Positions 1-7,578 of a DNA stretch of 29,402 bases are shown in pieces; the first letter of the stretch is position 1; each line of letters starts with the position of its first letter. The position numbers and the translations under genes were made by a program. Origin of the DNA: a virus. The stretch is taken from positions 1-29,402 of IMG/VR virus record IMGVR_UViG_3300040943_000030. One strand, 5' to 3'. The notes under the pieces were generated by a model. The model saw only the letters and a program-made list of their open reading frames with translations. It searched no databases and was not told the origin of the DNA.

Positions 1-192
1 GACACGCCGCAGAACTACGCCCGCGGCATGGAGCACGCCCGCGCGCTGGCGGAGACTATCAACGTCAACATCTACGCGCAGACGAGCGATCCGGCGGAGC
101 ACGCGCGGAAGTTCATCGAAGAGACGAACCGGCTGAAGTCTCAGAGGCAGCAGGTGCAGTCGGGGCAGGTGTACGTGACGGGAGGATACTAG
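1..192 (+). CDS. C-terminal end of a tail protein, possibly tape measure (partial)
   Basis: An open frame enters from the left edge in frame 1 and ends at TAG 190-192, giving the last 63 residues of a larger protein. The visible part is polar, charged and predicted helical, with a Glu/Arg/Gln-rich stretch (EETNRLKSQRQQ) and a short tail ending VTGGY. There is no recognisable motif. In contractile-tail gene clusters the gene just before the Dit-like and plug proteins is usually the tape measure protein, so this is the likely identity, but it rests on gene order only. The next gene starts two bases after the stop. Confidence 0.5.
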   Translation, partial: DTPQNYARGMEHARALAETINVNIYAQTSDPAEHARKFIEETNRLKSQRQQVQSGQVYVTGGY

Positions 193-193
193 C

Positions 194-946
194 GTGGCGG
201 GGCAGGGCTGGCGGCCGCCGCAGTGGGCCTCGCAGCCTCAACTGGTCTACGTGTCCTACACGGAGCCGACGGCCACCGTGGGCGTTTCTACTACCACGCT
301 CGGCGTCTCGAACCTTGAGACGGGCGGGACTCCGATCCCACCGGTGACGACTCCGGGCCAGCCTGTCATATTCTACTTCGACGCCGTGTTCTCGACGGAC
401 CACTACCTCACCCGAAGGTTCACGCAGCACCCGGTGCAGAATAACACGTCGATCACGGACCACTCGTTCAACCTTCCGGACAGAGTGGTTATCGGCGTCG
501 GCTTCTCAGACGCGATGCAGTCCTTCTCCAACGGACAATATACTTCATCGATAGACGCCTTCACGAAGTTCGTGGCGCTGAAGGAGCAGGGCCAGCAACT
601 TTACCTCGCGACCCGCTTGAAGCAGTACGGCGTGATGGGCATAGAGTCGATCAGAGCGGCGGACACGCTGGAGACCTCCAATGGAGTGAAGTTTGTCATA
701 ACCTTCATCCAGATCATCATCGCGCAGACGAGCACGACGGTCGTGCAGAGCAGCCGCCCGGACTCCTCGCAGCAGACGAGCACCGGGAACACGCAGTCGG
801 TGACGGTCCCGACTTCCATCTACGGCACCAACACGACCTTGACGCCCGCGGCGACCCCGCCGAGCGCGCCGGTCACTCCGAACCCCAACCCGAACTGGAA
901 CAGCGACCCCGTGGGCTGGATCGGAACTTTGCAGCCGAGCCCCTAG
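194..946 (+). CDS. Dit-like baseplate/distal tail protein
   Basis: A 250-residue protein starting at GTG 194, behind a good ribosome binding site (GGGAGGAT at about 180). Residues about 60-180 resemble the N-terminal domain of Dit-like phage baseplate proteins. The marker is the stretch around residues 69-95 (TRRFTQHPVQNNTSITDH), which matches the family pattern of a beta-strand, a D/QHPV turn and an S/D-ITDH strand. The last ~60 residues are rich in Pro, Thr, Ser and Asn and look like a flexible tail. Such proteins form the ring joining the tail tube end to the hub and plug. It is followed two bases later by the plug gene. The family call is from pattern memory, not from a search. Confidence 0.65.
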   Translation: MAGQGWRPPQWASQPQLVYVSYTEPTATVGVSTTTLGVSNLETGGTPIPPVTTPGQPVIFYFDAVFSTDHYLTRRFTQHPVQNNTSITDHSFNLPDRVVIGVGFSDAMQSFSNGQYTSSIDAFTKFVALKEQGQQLYLATRLKQYGVMGIESIRAADTLETSNGVKFVITFIQIIIAQTSTTVVQSSRPDSSQQTSTGNTQSVTVPTSIYGTNTTLTPAATPPSAPVTPNPNPNWNSDPVGWIGTLQPSP

Positions 947-948
947 CG

Positions 949-1293
949 ATGCAGCAGATCATCCCGCTCCCGAACCCGCCGCAGCCGAACTTGACGCAGA
1001 CGCTCACCTTGTCCGTGGACGGGAGCCCGCTCACCCTGATGCGCGTCTTGCGCTATAACGAGATCGCCGGGTACTGGTGCGAAACGCTCTCCGACTCGGC
1101 CGGGAACCTGCTGCTCGACTCCGTACCGCTGCTCACTGGGAACGGGCCTGCGTGCAACATTTTACGCCAGTACAGCTACCTTCAGATCGGTTCGGAGTAC
1201 ATCCTCAACGTGTCCGGATCGGAGACTCCGAACTATCCCAACAACCAGAACCTCGGCTCCGGCTATTTAGACATCTGGGGAGACACGCCGTAG
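949..1293 (+). CDS. Baseplate plug protein (Pam3 gp18-like)
   Basis: A 114-residue beta-rich protein. It opens with QTLTLSVDGSPLTLMRVLRYNEIAGYW and continues with DSAGNLLLDSVPLLTG, a pattern typical of the baseplate plug family (Pam3 gp18 type): two beta-strands with an LRYNE-like turn, an aromatic W, then D-x-x-G-x-x-L-L. The length is normal for the family. In contractile minimal baseplates the plug sits in the tail tube lumen above the spike. Its position between the Dit-like protein and the hub fits this role. The start ATG follows the previous stop by two bases, so coupling is likely. Confidence 0.7.
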   Translation: MQQIIPLPNPPQPNLTQTLTLSVDGSPLTLMRVLRYNEIAGYWCETLSDSAGNLLLDSVPLLTGNGPACNILRQYSYLQIGSEYILNVSGSETPNYPNNQNLGSGYLDIWGDTP

Positions 1294-1294
1294 C

Positions 1295-2347
1295 ATGGGC
1301 GGAACCTCCACAACATACCCGCAGGTCGGCACCGGGCAGACCGTCAACTCCCAGGGCCTGTACGGGCGCAAGTACTCGCTCCAGGTGCTCACGCCGCAGT
1401 CGGACGGCTCGACCACCGTGTTCACGGTCAGCGACAGCTCGTTCGAGCCGGAGGCGCTGCGCATCACCTTCGACGTGCGCACGCTGGTTTTCCAGAACGC
1501 CTACTGGTTCGCCGACATCGACATCTACAACCTCGGGCCGGCGACCTCCATCGGGCTGATCAAGGACGCCTACGCGGTCAAGCCGGGGATGAACGTCATC
1601 CTGAGCGCCGGGTACCAGAACGGCAACTACGGCATCATCTGGCAGGGTCCGATCCTCCAGCCGACGTGGACGCGGGAGAACGTCACCGATTACCGGCTGA
1701 CGCTGCACTGCATAATCGGGCTGCTCCAGGCGATCAACGGGCAGACATTGAGCGCCGTGTACTCCGGGTTCAACCAGGCGCAGATCGTGACCTCGATGAT
1801 CGAGTCGCTCGGGCTGCATTTAGAAACCCCGCTGCCGTCCAAGCTGAGCGACACGCAGCTGAAGTACGACAGCGTTGTGGCGGGGAACCCGGCGCAGGTG
1901 CTGGACGAGATCACGAAGGCGAACGACCTCGTCTGGTTCATGAAGCAGCGCGGACTGGCCGCGACGGACACCGGCATCTACGTCGGCGACCCGGCGGAGG
2001 GGGTGGACACGGCCACCTCGGACTTCACATTCACCCCGTCCAACGGGCTGCTCGGAACGCCGGTCCAGAACCAGAACGGAGTAGATTTCTCCGTGCTGCT
2101 CAACCCGTTCGTGGTGACGAAGCTGCCGCTCCAGGTGGTGTCCATCGACCAGGCTCTCATCGAGCAGATACCGTACCAGCCGAACGCCGCCGGCTACCCG
2201 CCGTACCCGCTCAGCCCTCCGCTGAAGTACGCCGTCCTCCAGGTGAGGCATAGGGGCGATTCGCGCGGCGACCTGTGGCAGACGGACATCAAGGGCGCGG
2301 TCAACCAGGGCGCGCTGATCACGAAGCTGATCGGGTCGTCGCAATGA
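1295..2347 (+). CDS. Baseplate hub protein
   Basis: A 350-residue protein placed between plug and spike, where hub proteins (functional equivalents of gp27/gpD) are encoded. The N-terminal third shows the repeated beta-strand pattern of tail-tube-like hub domains, including KPGMNVILSAGYQNGNYG followed by IIWQGPILQPTWTRENVTDY (residues about 92-132), where a tube-like fold wraps around the spike. This is followed by a helix-rich region (MIESLGL..., LDEITKANDLVWFMKQRG) and C-terminal beta-strands ending in VLQVRHRGDSRGDLWQTDI. It probably forms a trimer that carries the spike. Its stop codon overlaps the spike start (ATGA, 2344-2347). Confidence 0.65.
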   Translation: MGGTSTTYPQVGTGQTVNSQGLYGRKYSLQVLTPQSDGSTTVFTVSDSSFEPEALRITFDVRTLVFQNAYWFADIDIYNLGPATSIGLIKDAYAVKPGMNVILSAGYQNGNYGIIWQGPILQPTWTRENVTDYRLTLHCIIGLLQAINGQTLSAVYSGFNQAQIVTSMIESLGLHLETPLPSKLSDTQLKYDSVVAGNPAQVLDEITKANDLVWFMKQRGLAATDTGIYVGDPAEGVDTATSDFTFTPSNGLLGTPVQNQNGVDFSVLLNPFVVTKLPLQVVSIDQALIEQIPYQPNAAGYPPYPLSPPLKYAVLQVRHRGDSRGDLWQTDIKGAVNQGALITKLIGSSQ

Positions 2348-3024
2348 GCAACGGGCAGACGCTCGACTTCCTCTCGCTTTCGCAGTGGCTCGGGCTCCCG
2401 ACCGACGAGGTGGGGAGCGCCGTCAAGCAGGCGATGGCTTCCCTGCGAGTGGCCATGGTCTGCATCGTCCAGAAGTTCGACCCCGGGGACGGAGCAACCA
2501 CTCCGCCCATCGTGACCGTGCTCCCTGCGGTGATGGAGAAGACCTACCAGAACGTGGGCGGCGTGATGACGCCCCAGGACTTCAAGTGGACGCACCCGTT
2601 TCGCGCCACCGTCGTGGTCGCGGGCGGCGGAGGGTGGCTCCAGACATTCCCGATCCAGGCCGGCGACGAATGCTTCGTCATCTTCAACGACAACGCGCTG
2701 GACGCGTGGCGGCAGTCTGGCGGAGCGAACAACGTGCAGCTTCCTCCGCTCAGGCGGCACAACTTCGCCGACGGCGTGGCGATCTTCAGGCCTCACTCGG
2801 CCGCCGTGCCGATCCCCGACTACAACACCTCCTCTGCCGAACTCCGCAACCTTTCCGGAACGATAAAGCTGACTGCGAGCAGCCTCGGCATAACCGTGAC
2901 CGGGAACCTTGGCGTGACCGGAAACCTCGTGGTCAACGGCACGATAGTGAACGACTCGACGACCTACTCGACGCACGTCCACCCCGTGGGCAGCGGGCAG
3001 ACGGGCGCGCCGGAGAACCCGTAA
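2344..3024 (+). CDS. Baseplate central spike, gp138-type
   Basis: A 226-residue protein. I chose ATG 2344 because it overlaps the hub stop by four bases; an open frame extends further upstream but only as a shadow of the hub gene. Residues about 28-170 resemble the gp138 N-terminal OB-fold family: ASLRVAMVCIVQKFDPGDGATTPPIVTVLPAV, then a G-rich strand GGGGWLQTFPIQAGDECFVIFND. The C-terminal part has the repeating beta pattern of a needle (GITVTGNLGVTGNLVVNGTI) and ends with HVHPVGSGQTGAPENP. The H-x-H motif binds iron at the tip of phage spikes. This protein would puncture the outer membrane during contraction. The stop overlaps the next start (TAATG). Confidence 0.82.
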   Translation: MSNGQTLDFLSLSQWLGLPTDEVGSAVKQAMASLRVAMVCIVQKFDPGDGATTPPIVTVLPAVMEKTYQNVGGVMTPQDFKWTHPFRATVVVAGGGGWLQTFPIQAGDECFVIFNDNALDAWRQSGGANNVQLPPLRRHNFADGVAIFRPHSAAVPIPDYNTSSAELRNLSGTIKLTASSLGITVTGNLGVTGNLVVNGTIVNDSTTYSTHVHPVGSGQTGAPENP

Positions 3025-4466
3025 TGGCCGCCAGCCTGTTGCAGGCGTGGAAGCAGGGAGGCTCGGCATCTGGCATCGTGTCATCCCTCGGCACGATCAC
3101 GTCCAGCGCCGGAGGATTCACCTCGCCAACTACGAACGCGAGCCTGCTGCTACTGGTGGCTTTCGTGTCGTCGAACACGGGCGGCGTGGCGATGAACGCG
3201 CCCGTCGTCTCTGGAGGCTACGGCGGCACGTTCACGAGCGGTCTGGACGGGCCGAGCAGCTTCGCCCAGGACGCGGGGAACGACGTGGCCGGCTCGACGC
3301 TTTGGTGGATCGCCAACGCGCCCCCGATGAGCCCGTCGCAGACGATCACGGTGGAGGCGATCAACGAGGGCGGCGGGAGCGGGACGGTCTCCGTGGAGTA
3401 CGTCATCGCGGAAGTCGGCGGGATAGAATACCCGATCGTCACCGAGTTGGTGATGTCCGGCGCGTCCGATGACATCTCGGGGGTGTCGAACAGCGGCACG
3501 GGCGGAACGCCCGACGTCCCGTTCGGGTTGACGACGGCGAACGCGGACTTGATCCTCGTCATCCTGAGCGCGGCCGGAGCGGGGTCGACGAACCTCACGG
3601 CCGGAAGCGGCTACACGCTCGGCATCAGCGCGACCGTGGCCACCTACGGGCAGGTGGAATACCAGTTAAACGCAGCACCTGGACAGACCACGGCGGCCTT
3701 CACCGGGACGGAGCCTTATTGGGGCACGGTGGCGATGGCGTTCGCCGCCGGAACGGGCACGGCCCCGGCGTTCACCAGCCCGGCCAACGCCACATTCACT
3801 GCAGGCGCGAACAGCGCATTCGCCGTGACCACGAGCGGTTCGCCCGCTCCGAGTCTCACGAGTGTTGGCACACTGCCCGCGGGAGTGACCTTCCACGACA
3901 ACGGCGACGGCACGGCGGCGCTGGGCGGCCTGGTCAACTTCGGGGCCACGGGAGTCTACGGCCTCATGTTCACCGCCTCGAACACCAACGGCACGGCCAC
4001 GCAGGACTTCACTCTGACGGTGCTCCCACCTTCCGGCAGCGCGGGAACGACTGCCAGCGGCCAGGGTTCGGCAACCTCCGCGCAGACCGCGAACGTCTTC
4101 ACCTACCGCACGCTCGGGCCGAACAACGACCCGGTCTGGACCAGCTACTACTCGAACGTCTACGCCGTCGCGCAGGCGATAAAGACAATTATCGATTTAT
4201 TCATGGGCGAGTGGTGGGAGAGCGTGCTGGACGGGACGCCGATGTTCCAGAAGATGCTCGGCGCCCCGGGGTCGGCCACGCAACAAGTCAGTTTGCTGCT
4301 CCAGCAGAGGATTCTGGGCACACCGTATGTCACCGGAATCAGCGACCTGACCGTGAACTTCGACGCGCCGTCGCGAATATTCTCGATGACGTGCACGGCG
4401 CAGACGGCCTTCGGGCCGACGAACGTAGTCTACTCGCCGCAGCCGCCGTCGCAGGGGATACCGTGA
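3024..4466 (+). CDS. Fusion: Ig-like/adhesin N-terminus with gp25-like baseplate wedge C-terminus
   Basis: A 480-residue protein starting at ATG 3024 inside the spike stop. Three parts are visible. Residues 1 to about 248 form a Gly/Ser/Thr-rich beta-sandwich with paired hydrophobic strands. Residues about 250-335 look like a putative Ig-type domain (SPANATFTAG, GTLPAGVTFHDNGDGTAALGG, FTASNTNGTATQDFTLTV). After a low-complexity linker, residues from about 359 match the short baseplate wedge family: YRTLGPNNDPVW, a helix, FMGEWWESVLDGTPMFQKML, then LLQQRILGT and beta-strands. The wedge part alone would normally be a gene of about 100-130 residues. The fusion hangs an adhesin-like module on the wedge. 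The reading frame is unbroken throughout. Confidence 0.68.
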   Translation: MAASLLQAWKQGGSASGIVSSLGTITSSAGGFTSPTTNASLLLLVAFVSSNTGGVAMNAPVVSGGYGGTFTSGLDGPSSFAQDAGNDVAGSTLWWIANAPPMSPSQTITVEAINEGGGSGTVSVEYVIAEVGGIEYPIVTELVMSGASDDISGVSNSGTGGTPDVPFGLTTANADLILVILSAAGAGSTNLTAGSGYTLGISATVATYGQVEYQLNAAPGQTTAAFTGTEPYWGTVAMAFAAGTGTAPAFTSPANATFTAGANSAFAVTTSGSPAPSLTSVGTLPAGVTFHDNGDGTAALGGLVNFGATGVYGLMFTASNTNGTATQDFTLTVLPPSGSAGTTASGQGSATSAQTANVFTYRTLGPNNDPVWTSYYSNVYAVAQAIKTIIDLFMGEWWESVLDGTPMFQKMLGAPGSATQQVSLLLQQRILGTPYVTGISDLTVNFDAPSRIFSMTCTAQTAFGPTNVVYSPQPPSQGIP

Positions 4467-4564
4467 TTATCTGGGCTTTCTGCATTTCCTGCATGTGCGA
4501 GGGAGTGCTGGCATCGCCATCGGACCTGAAAATGTTCCAGCGCAAAAACTATGTCCGCACATAA
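4463..4564 (+). CDS. Possible 33-residue small protein
   Basis: A short frame opens with GTG 4463 overlapping the stop of the wedge fusion (GTGA) and ends with TAA 4562-4564. The peptide begins with a hydrophobic segment followed by three cysteines (FCISCMCEG) and ends in a basic stretch (QRKNYVRT). The coupling geometry is like that of its neighbours, but there is no homology that I recognise and it is short. It could equally be the remains of a disrupted gene, because the following bases are AT-richer than the cluster. Confidence 0.25.
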   Translation: MIIWAFCISCMCEGVLASPSDLKMFQRKNYVRT

Positions 4565-4660
4565 TGCATTTGCGTATGATCTTGTGAGTGTTAGTTGGAT
4601 TGTGCCTGTACATGGCCCTGCTTCATTATAACGCGACTGCAAATTTGCAGGTGAACTGAC
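4565..4660 (+). other. AT-richer gap inside the baseplate cluster
   Basis: This stretch is the largest non-coding gap in an otherwise overlapping gene cluster and is clearly AT-richer than its flanks. It contains a TATAAC hexamer (4627-4632) just before a perfect 14-bp palindrome (4637-4650). A 15-codon frame (4612-4659) ends in ANLQVN, close to the last residues of the downstream J-like protein (ANVQVNSV). The gap may hold a secondary promoter and operator, or be the scar of a recombination event. No convincing -35 box is seen. Confidence 0.4.
4637..4657 (+). repeat. 21-bp direct repeat, copy 1, containing perfect palindrome
   Basis: The first 14 bases, CTGCAAATTTGCAG, are a perfect inverted repeat. 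They are followed by GTGAACT. The 21-base unit recurs at 5868-5888 with a single mismatch, so the two copies flank the J-like baseplate gene. Copy 1 ends three bases before that gene's TTG start, so its AGGTGA also provides the ribosome binding site. Confidence 0.8.
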
Positions 4661-5896
4661 TTGGCATATTTTCCTCCGTTTATTGGGCCTAGTGGGCTGA
4701 GTCTGCCGCAGTATCAGGACTACCTCGGGCTCTACACTTCCGCTTGGCTCTCCATCTACGGCCCTGGAGAGTATTTGGGCATCGACGCCGCCGGTTACCA
4801 GCTGTGCTCGATGTTCGCGCTTTCCATGAATGACTTGGGAAACGCCGTGCAGCAGGATTACAACAACCGCAGCCCGGTCACCGCCGTGGGCGCCGCACTC
4901 GACACGGACGTGGCCTACAACGGCCTGGTGCGCAAGGCGGCCAGCTACTCCACCTGCCCGGTCACGATCACCGGCACGGCCACGGTCATCTCGAACGGCA
5001 AGGTGCAGGACTCGGTTCCGCAGCAGGGCTACCTCTGGGATCTGCCGCCGACGGTCATAATCCCATCCGGCGGGAGCATCACGACGGTCGTTACCTGCGA
5101 GGTCATCGGCGCGGTCAACGCCATCACGGGCCAGATCAATTTGATAGCGACCCCGACCGCTGGGTGGGTGAGCGTGACGAACGCCTCGCCCGCCACCTTG
5201 GGCCAGCCGGTAGAGACCGACTCGCAGCTCAGGACGCGGCAGGCCATCTCCACGGAACTGCCATCGATCACTCTGCTCGCGGGCACTGCTGCCGCCGTTG
5301 CCGCGGTCCCCGGTGTCGTGGACTCGCTCTGCCTGGAGAACCCGACCGGATCGGCCATCACCACATGGCCTCTGCCATCCTCTGGCCCGAGCTGGTACGG
5401 CCCGCCGCACTCGGTAACGTGCATCGTAGAGGGCGGGACGCTTCTGGACGTGGCCACAGCTATCTACAACAACCGCGGCATAGGCCCGCTGACGAACGGC
5501 ACGACGACGCAGCCCGTGGTCGACCCCTACACCGGAGCGACGTTCGACGTGGGGTTCTACCTGCCGACGTTCGTCCCAGCCTACGTCGTGGTCAACGCGC
5601 ACGCCCTGACCCCGGCGTTCAACTCGGCGGTCGAGGCCGCGATAGTGACGGCGGTGGTCAACTACCTGAACGGCCTGCAATTAGGCGGCACGATCTCCTG
5701 GGGCGCGCTGATGGCCGTAGCGATGTCGCAGGCGGGGAACCTGGAGGTTCCGATCTACGACGTGACGGACCTGTACGTCAGCCTGACGCAGACCTCGCCG
5801 CCGTTCGCGTTCACAACGGACGCTGACATACCCATGAGCAATCCGTGGGACACGGCGGAGGGGCTGGCTGCAAATGTGCAGGTGAACTCGGTCTGA
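4661..5896 (+). CDS. Baseplate wedge protein, gp47/J-like
   Basis: A 411-residue protein matching the baseplate J/gp47 family. Visible hallmarks are an N-terminal helical part followed by TDVAYNGLVRKAASYSTCPVTITGTATV (residues about 80-112), the internal VIGAVNAITGQIN segment, GQPVETDSQLRTRQ (residues about 185-197), which is the conserved E-(S/T)D-x-x-x-R-x-R segment of this family, and VPGVVDSLCLENPTG. It is one of the wedge proteins that triggers sheath contraction. The only plausible start in this frame is TTG 4661, preceded by AGGTGAACTGAC. Its end overlaps the next gene as TGATG. Confidence 0.85.
   Translation: MAYFPPFIGPSGLSLPQYQDYLGLYTSAWLSIYGPGEYLGIDAAGYQLCSMFALSMNDLGNAVQQDYNNRSPVTAVGAALDTDVAYNGLVRKAASYSTCPVTITGTATVISNGKVQDSVPQQGYLWDLPPTVIIPSGGSITTVVTCEVIGAVNAITGQINLIATPTAGWVSVTNASPATLGQPVETDSQLRTRQAISTELPSITLLAGTAAAVAAVPGVVDSLCLENPTGSAITTWPLPSSGPSWYGPPHSVTCIVEGGTLLDVATAIYNNRGIGPLTNGTTTQPVVDPYTGATFDVGFYLPTFVPAYVVVNAHALTPAFNSAVEAAIVTAVVNYLNGLQLGGTISWGALMAVAMSQAGNLEVPIYDVTDLYVSLTQTSPPFAFTTDADIPMSNPWDTAEGLAANVQVNSV
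5868..5888 (+). repeat. 21-bp direct repeat, copy 2
   Basis: This copy differs from the one at 4637-4657 at one position, giving CTGCAAATGTGCAG plus GTGAACT. It lies inside the last codons of the J-like gene and encodes part of its ANVQVNSV tail. The mismatch breaks one base pair of the palindrome. Confidence 0.75.
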
Positions 5897-7029
5897 TGCC
5901 TTATCCCCTCTTCAACGTGACCGGCCTCACCGCCCCGGACGAGAGCATCGGCGCATCTTCGGCGCAGGTTCCGTGCTCACCGGGCGACGTGTTCTTCCTC
6001 ACCGGGACGATCCAGTACCTCTCCGGCGGGATGCAGCCGCGTTTGTACATCAACTTCTACGACGCCTCGGGCAGCCAGATCACGATACTCCACGGCTCGC
6101 TCGCCATCTCCCAGCAGCTCGCGGTGCTGACCGACAACGGCTGGCACATACAGTTCCAGAGCGGCCCCGCGCCGCCCCTGGCCGCGACGGTGAACGTCGG
6201 CACCGACTGCCAGTACGTCGTGGGCCACACGGCGTCCGTCACCTCGTGGCAGGTTTCGGACTGCCGCGTCGCGCAGAACGGCAACCCCCTGTACCTGCCG
6301 CTGGTGAATTACGATTCGTCGCTGACTTCCTACTCGCTGGGCCAGCAGTTCGTGTTCCCGCTCTACTACCTGAGCCTGTTCACGTCGCAGTACAAGAACG
6401 CGCAGAACCTCTACGCCTGGGCGGCGGCGCTGATCCAGCCGGTGACGGACTTGCTGGCGTGCGTCCAGCAACTCTACCAGGCGTTCGCCCTGCCCCTGAC
6501 CACAAACGCGCCACGCGGCAGTCGAGCGCAGTACGCGTTCAGACCAGGAGGGGGCCAGACGCTGCCCGCTTCCGGCGCTCCCGTGGACCCCGTCGTCCCG
6601 GCTTCCGGGGCGCAACTCGACATCATCGGCACGATCGTAGGGGCGAGCAGGCGCCTGCCGTTCCAACCCGTCACCGGGAGTCCTCCGGTCCCGGTCAGCC
6701 CGATCCTGGACGACGCCGATTACCTGACCCTGATCCAGGCGAAGATCGCGCAGAACCAGTGGGACGGGCAGGTCGGCTCGCTCTACGTCCTCTGGGGTTA
6801 CTTGTTCCCCGGAGGGCACATAACCGTGCTCGACAACCAGAACATGACGGCGAACATCATCCTGTCGGGCACGTTCACGCCGATCGCCCTCCAGATGATC
6901 GAGAACGACATGATCATCCCCAGGCCTCAAGGGGTCGAGTACATTTACGGCTCGCCGCTGCTTCCCGTGTTCGGGGCGGACGTGGACAACTCGCTCATCG
7001 CCGGGGCGGACGTGGGCTATGCGACGTAA
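5896..7029 (+). CDS. Baseplate wedge protein with DUF2612 domain
   Basis: A 377-residue protein starting at ATG 5896 within the J-like stop. From about residue 135 it follows the DUF2612 layout: LTSYSLGQQFVFPLYYLSLFTSQ, a helical stretch with LIQPVTDLLACVQQLYQAF, then LDIIGTIVGASRRLPF (about 240-255), DADYLTLIQAKIAQNQWDG, YLFPGGHITVLDNQNMT and MIIPRPQGVEYIYG. Proteins of this type (gpI/gp7 role) follow J in many contractile baseplates and connect the wedge to the fibres. The first ~130 residues are an extra beta-rich domain that may bind carbohydrate or another baseplate part. It ends 15 bases before the fibre gene. Confidence 0.72.
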   Translation: MPYPLFNVTGLTAPDESIGASSAQVPCSPGDVFFLTGTIQYLSGGMQPRLYINFYDASGSQITILHGSLAISQQLAVLTDNGWHIQFQSGPAPPLAATVNVGTDCQYVVGHTASVTSWQVSDCRVAQNGNPLYLPLVNYDSSLTSYSLGQQFVFPLYYLSLFTSQYKNAQNLYAWAAALIQPVTDLLACVQQLYQAFALPLTTNAPRGSRAQYAFRPGGGQTLPASGAPVDPVVPASGAQLDIIGTIVGASRRLPFQPVTGSPPVPVSPILDDADYLTLIQAKIAQNQWDGQVGSLYVLWGYLFPGGHITVLDNQNMTANIILSGTFTPIALQMIENDMIIPRPQGVEYIYGSPLLPVFGADVDNSLIAGADVGYAT

Positions 7030-7044
7030 GGGAAGGAACCTCTG

Positions 7045-7578
7045 ATGGCCGGAAGCACTAATTTGATCCAAGTGAACCCGACGGCGGCGAACCAGCAGTC
7101 GGACGCCACCTACGACTCCTACTCGCTGGTCACGGGCGGCGTACCCTACGAGGGGATACTGCCCTCGGCCTACCTGAACAAGAAGGACTTCCAGCTCACG
7201 ACCTTCATGGCGGCGTTCGCCGGGATGCTCGTGGCAAAGGGGTACTCGCCGAATGACGGCTCCGCCAACCCGTCCACCGCCATCGCCAACCTTGTCGCGG
7301 TGCTGATGAACGTGCTCACGGCCGCCGACATGGCCCCCATCGTCGCCATCGGGAGCGCCGCCGGCTACATCGTCTTCCCCGCCGTTCTGGGAGGATTCAC
7401 CGTGCAGTGGGGCCTGGCGACGACGAACGTGACGACGTTCACGAGGGCGTTCACGGTGAAGCCGATCGTGGTCGTCAACTCGGGAACGGGCGTTGGCAAC
7501 CTGTCCGCGTGGGACACGACGAGCTTCACGGTGGACGCGACGAGCGGCAACACGACATGGATCGCGATGGGGAAATGA
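7045..7578 (+). CDS. Short tail fibre, gp53-like C-terminal domain
   Basis: A 177-residue protein with a strong ribosome binding site (GGAAGGAAC at about 7032). Its C-terminal ~65 residues follow the gp53-like tail-fibre tip: VLGGFTVQWGLATTNVTTFTRAFTVKPIVVVNSG, then SFTVDATSGNTTWIAMG. Family landmarks are the GGF-x-(V/I)QWG strand, the FTRAF turn and the W-IA-G ending. The N-terminal half has GVPYEGILPSAYLNKKDFQLTTFMAAF and probably attaches to the baseplate. It is the last gene of the cluster without a signal peptide. Its stop overlaps a run of ATGs opening the next gene. Confidence 0.75.
   Translation: MAGSTNLIQVNPTAANQQSDATYDSYSLVTGGVPYEGILPSAYLNKKDFQLTTFMAAFAGMLVAKGYSPNDGSANPSTAIANLVAVLMNVLTAADMAPIVAIGSAAGYIVFPAVLGGFTVQWGLATTNVTTFTRAFTVKPIVVVNSGTGVGNLSAWDTTSFTVDATSGNTTWIAMGK

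Noticed and set aside
2194-3084. Long minus-strand frames opposite the baseplate genes (here and at 4430-5680, 5977-7071)
   Set aside because: These are Arg/Val/His-rich mirror frames of GC-rich genes, lack ribosome binding sites and carry no recognisable motif.
7407-7574. Longer N-terminus for the large fibre gene
   Set aside because: The extension overlaps the gp53-like fibre gene, and the ATG run at 7575 begins a clean signal peptide.
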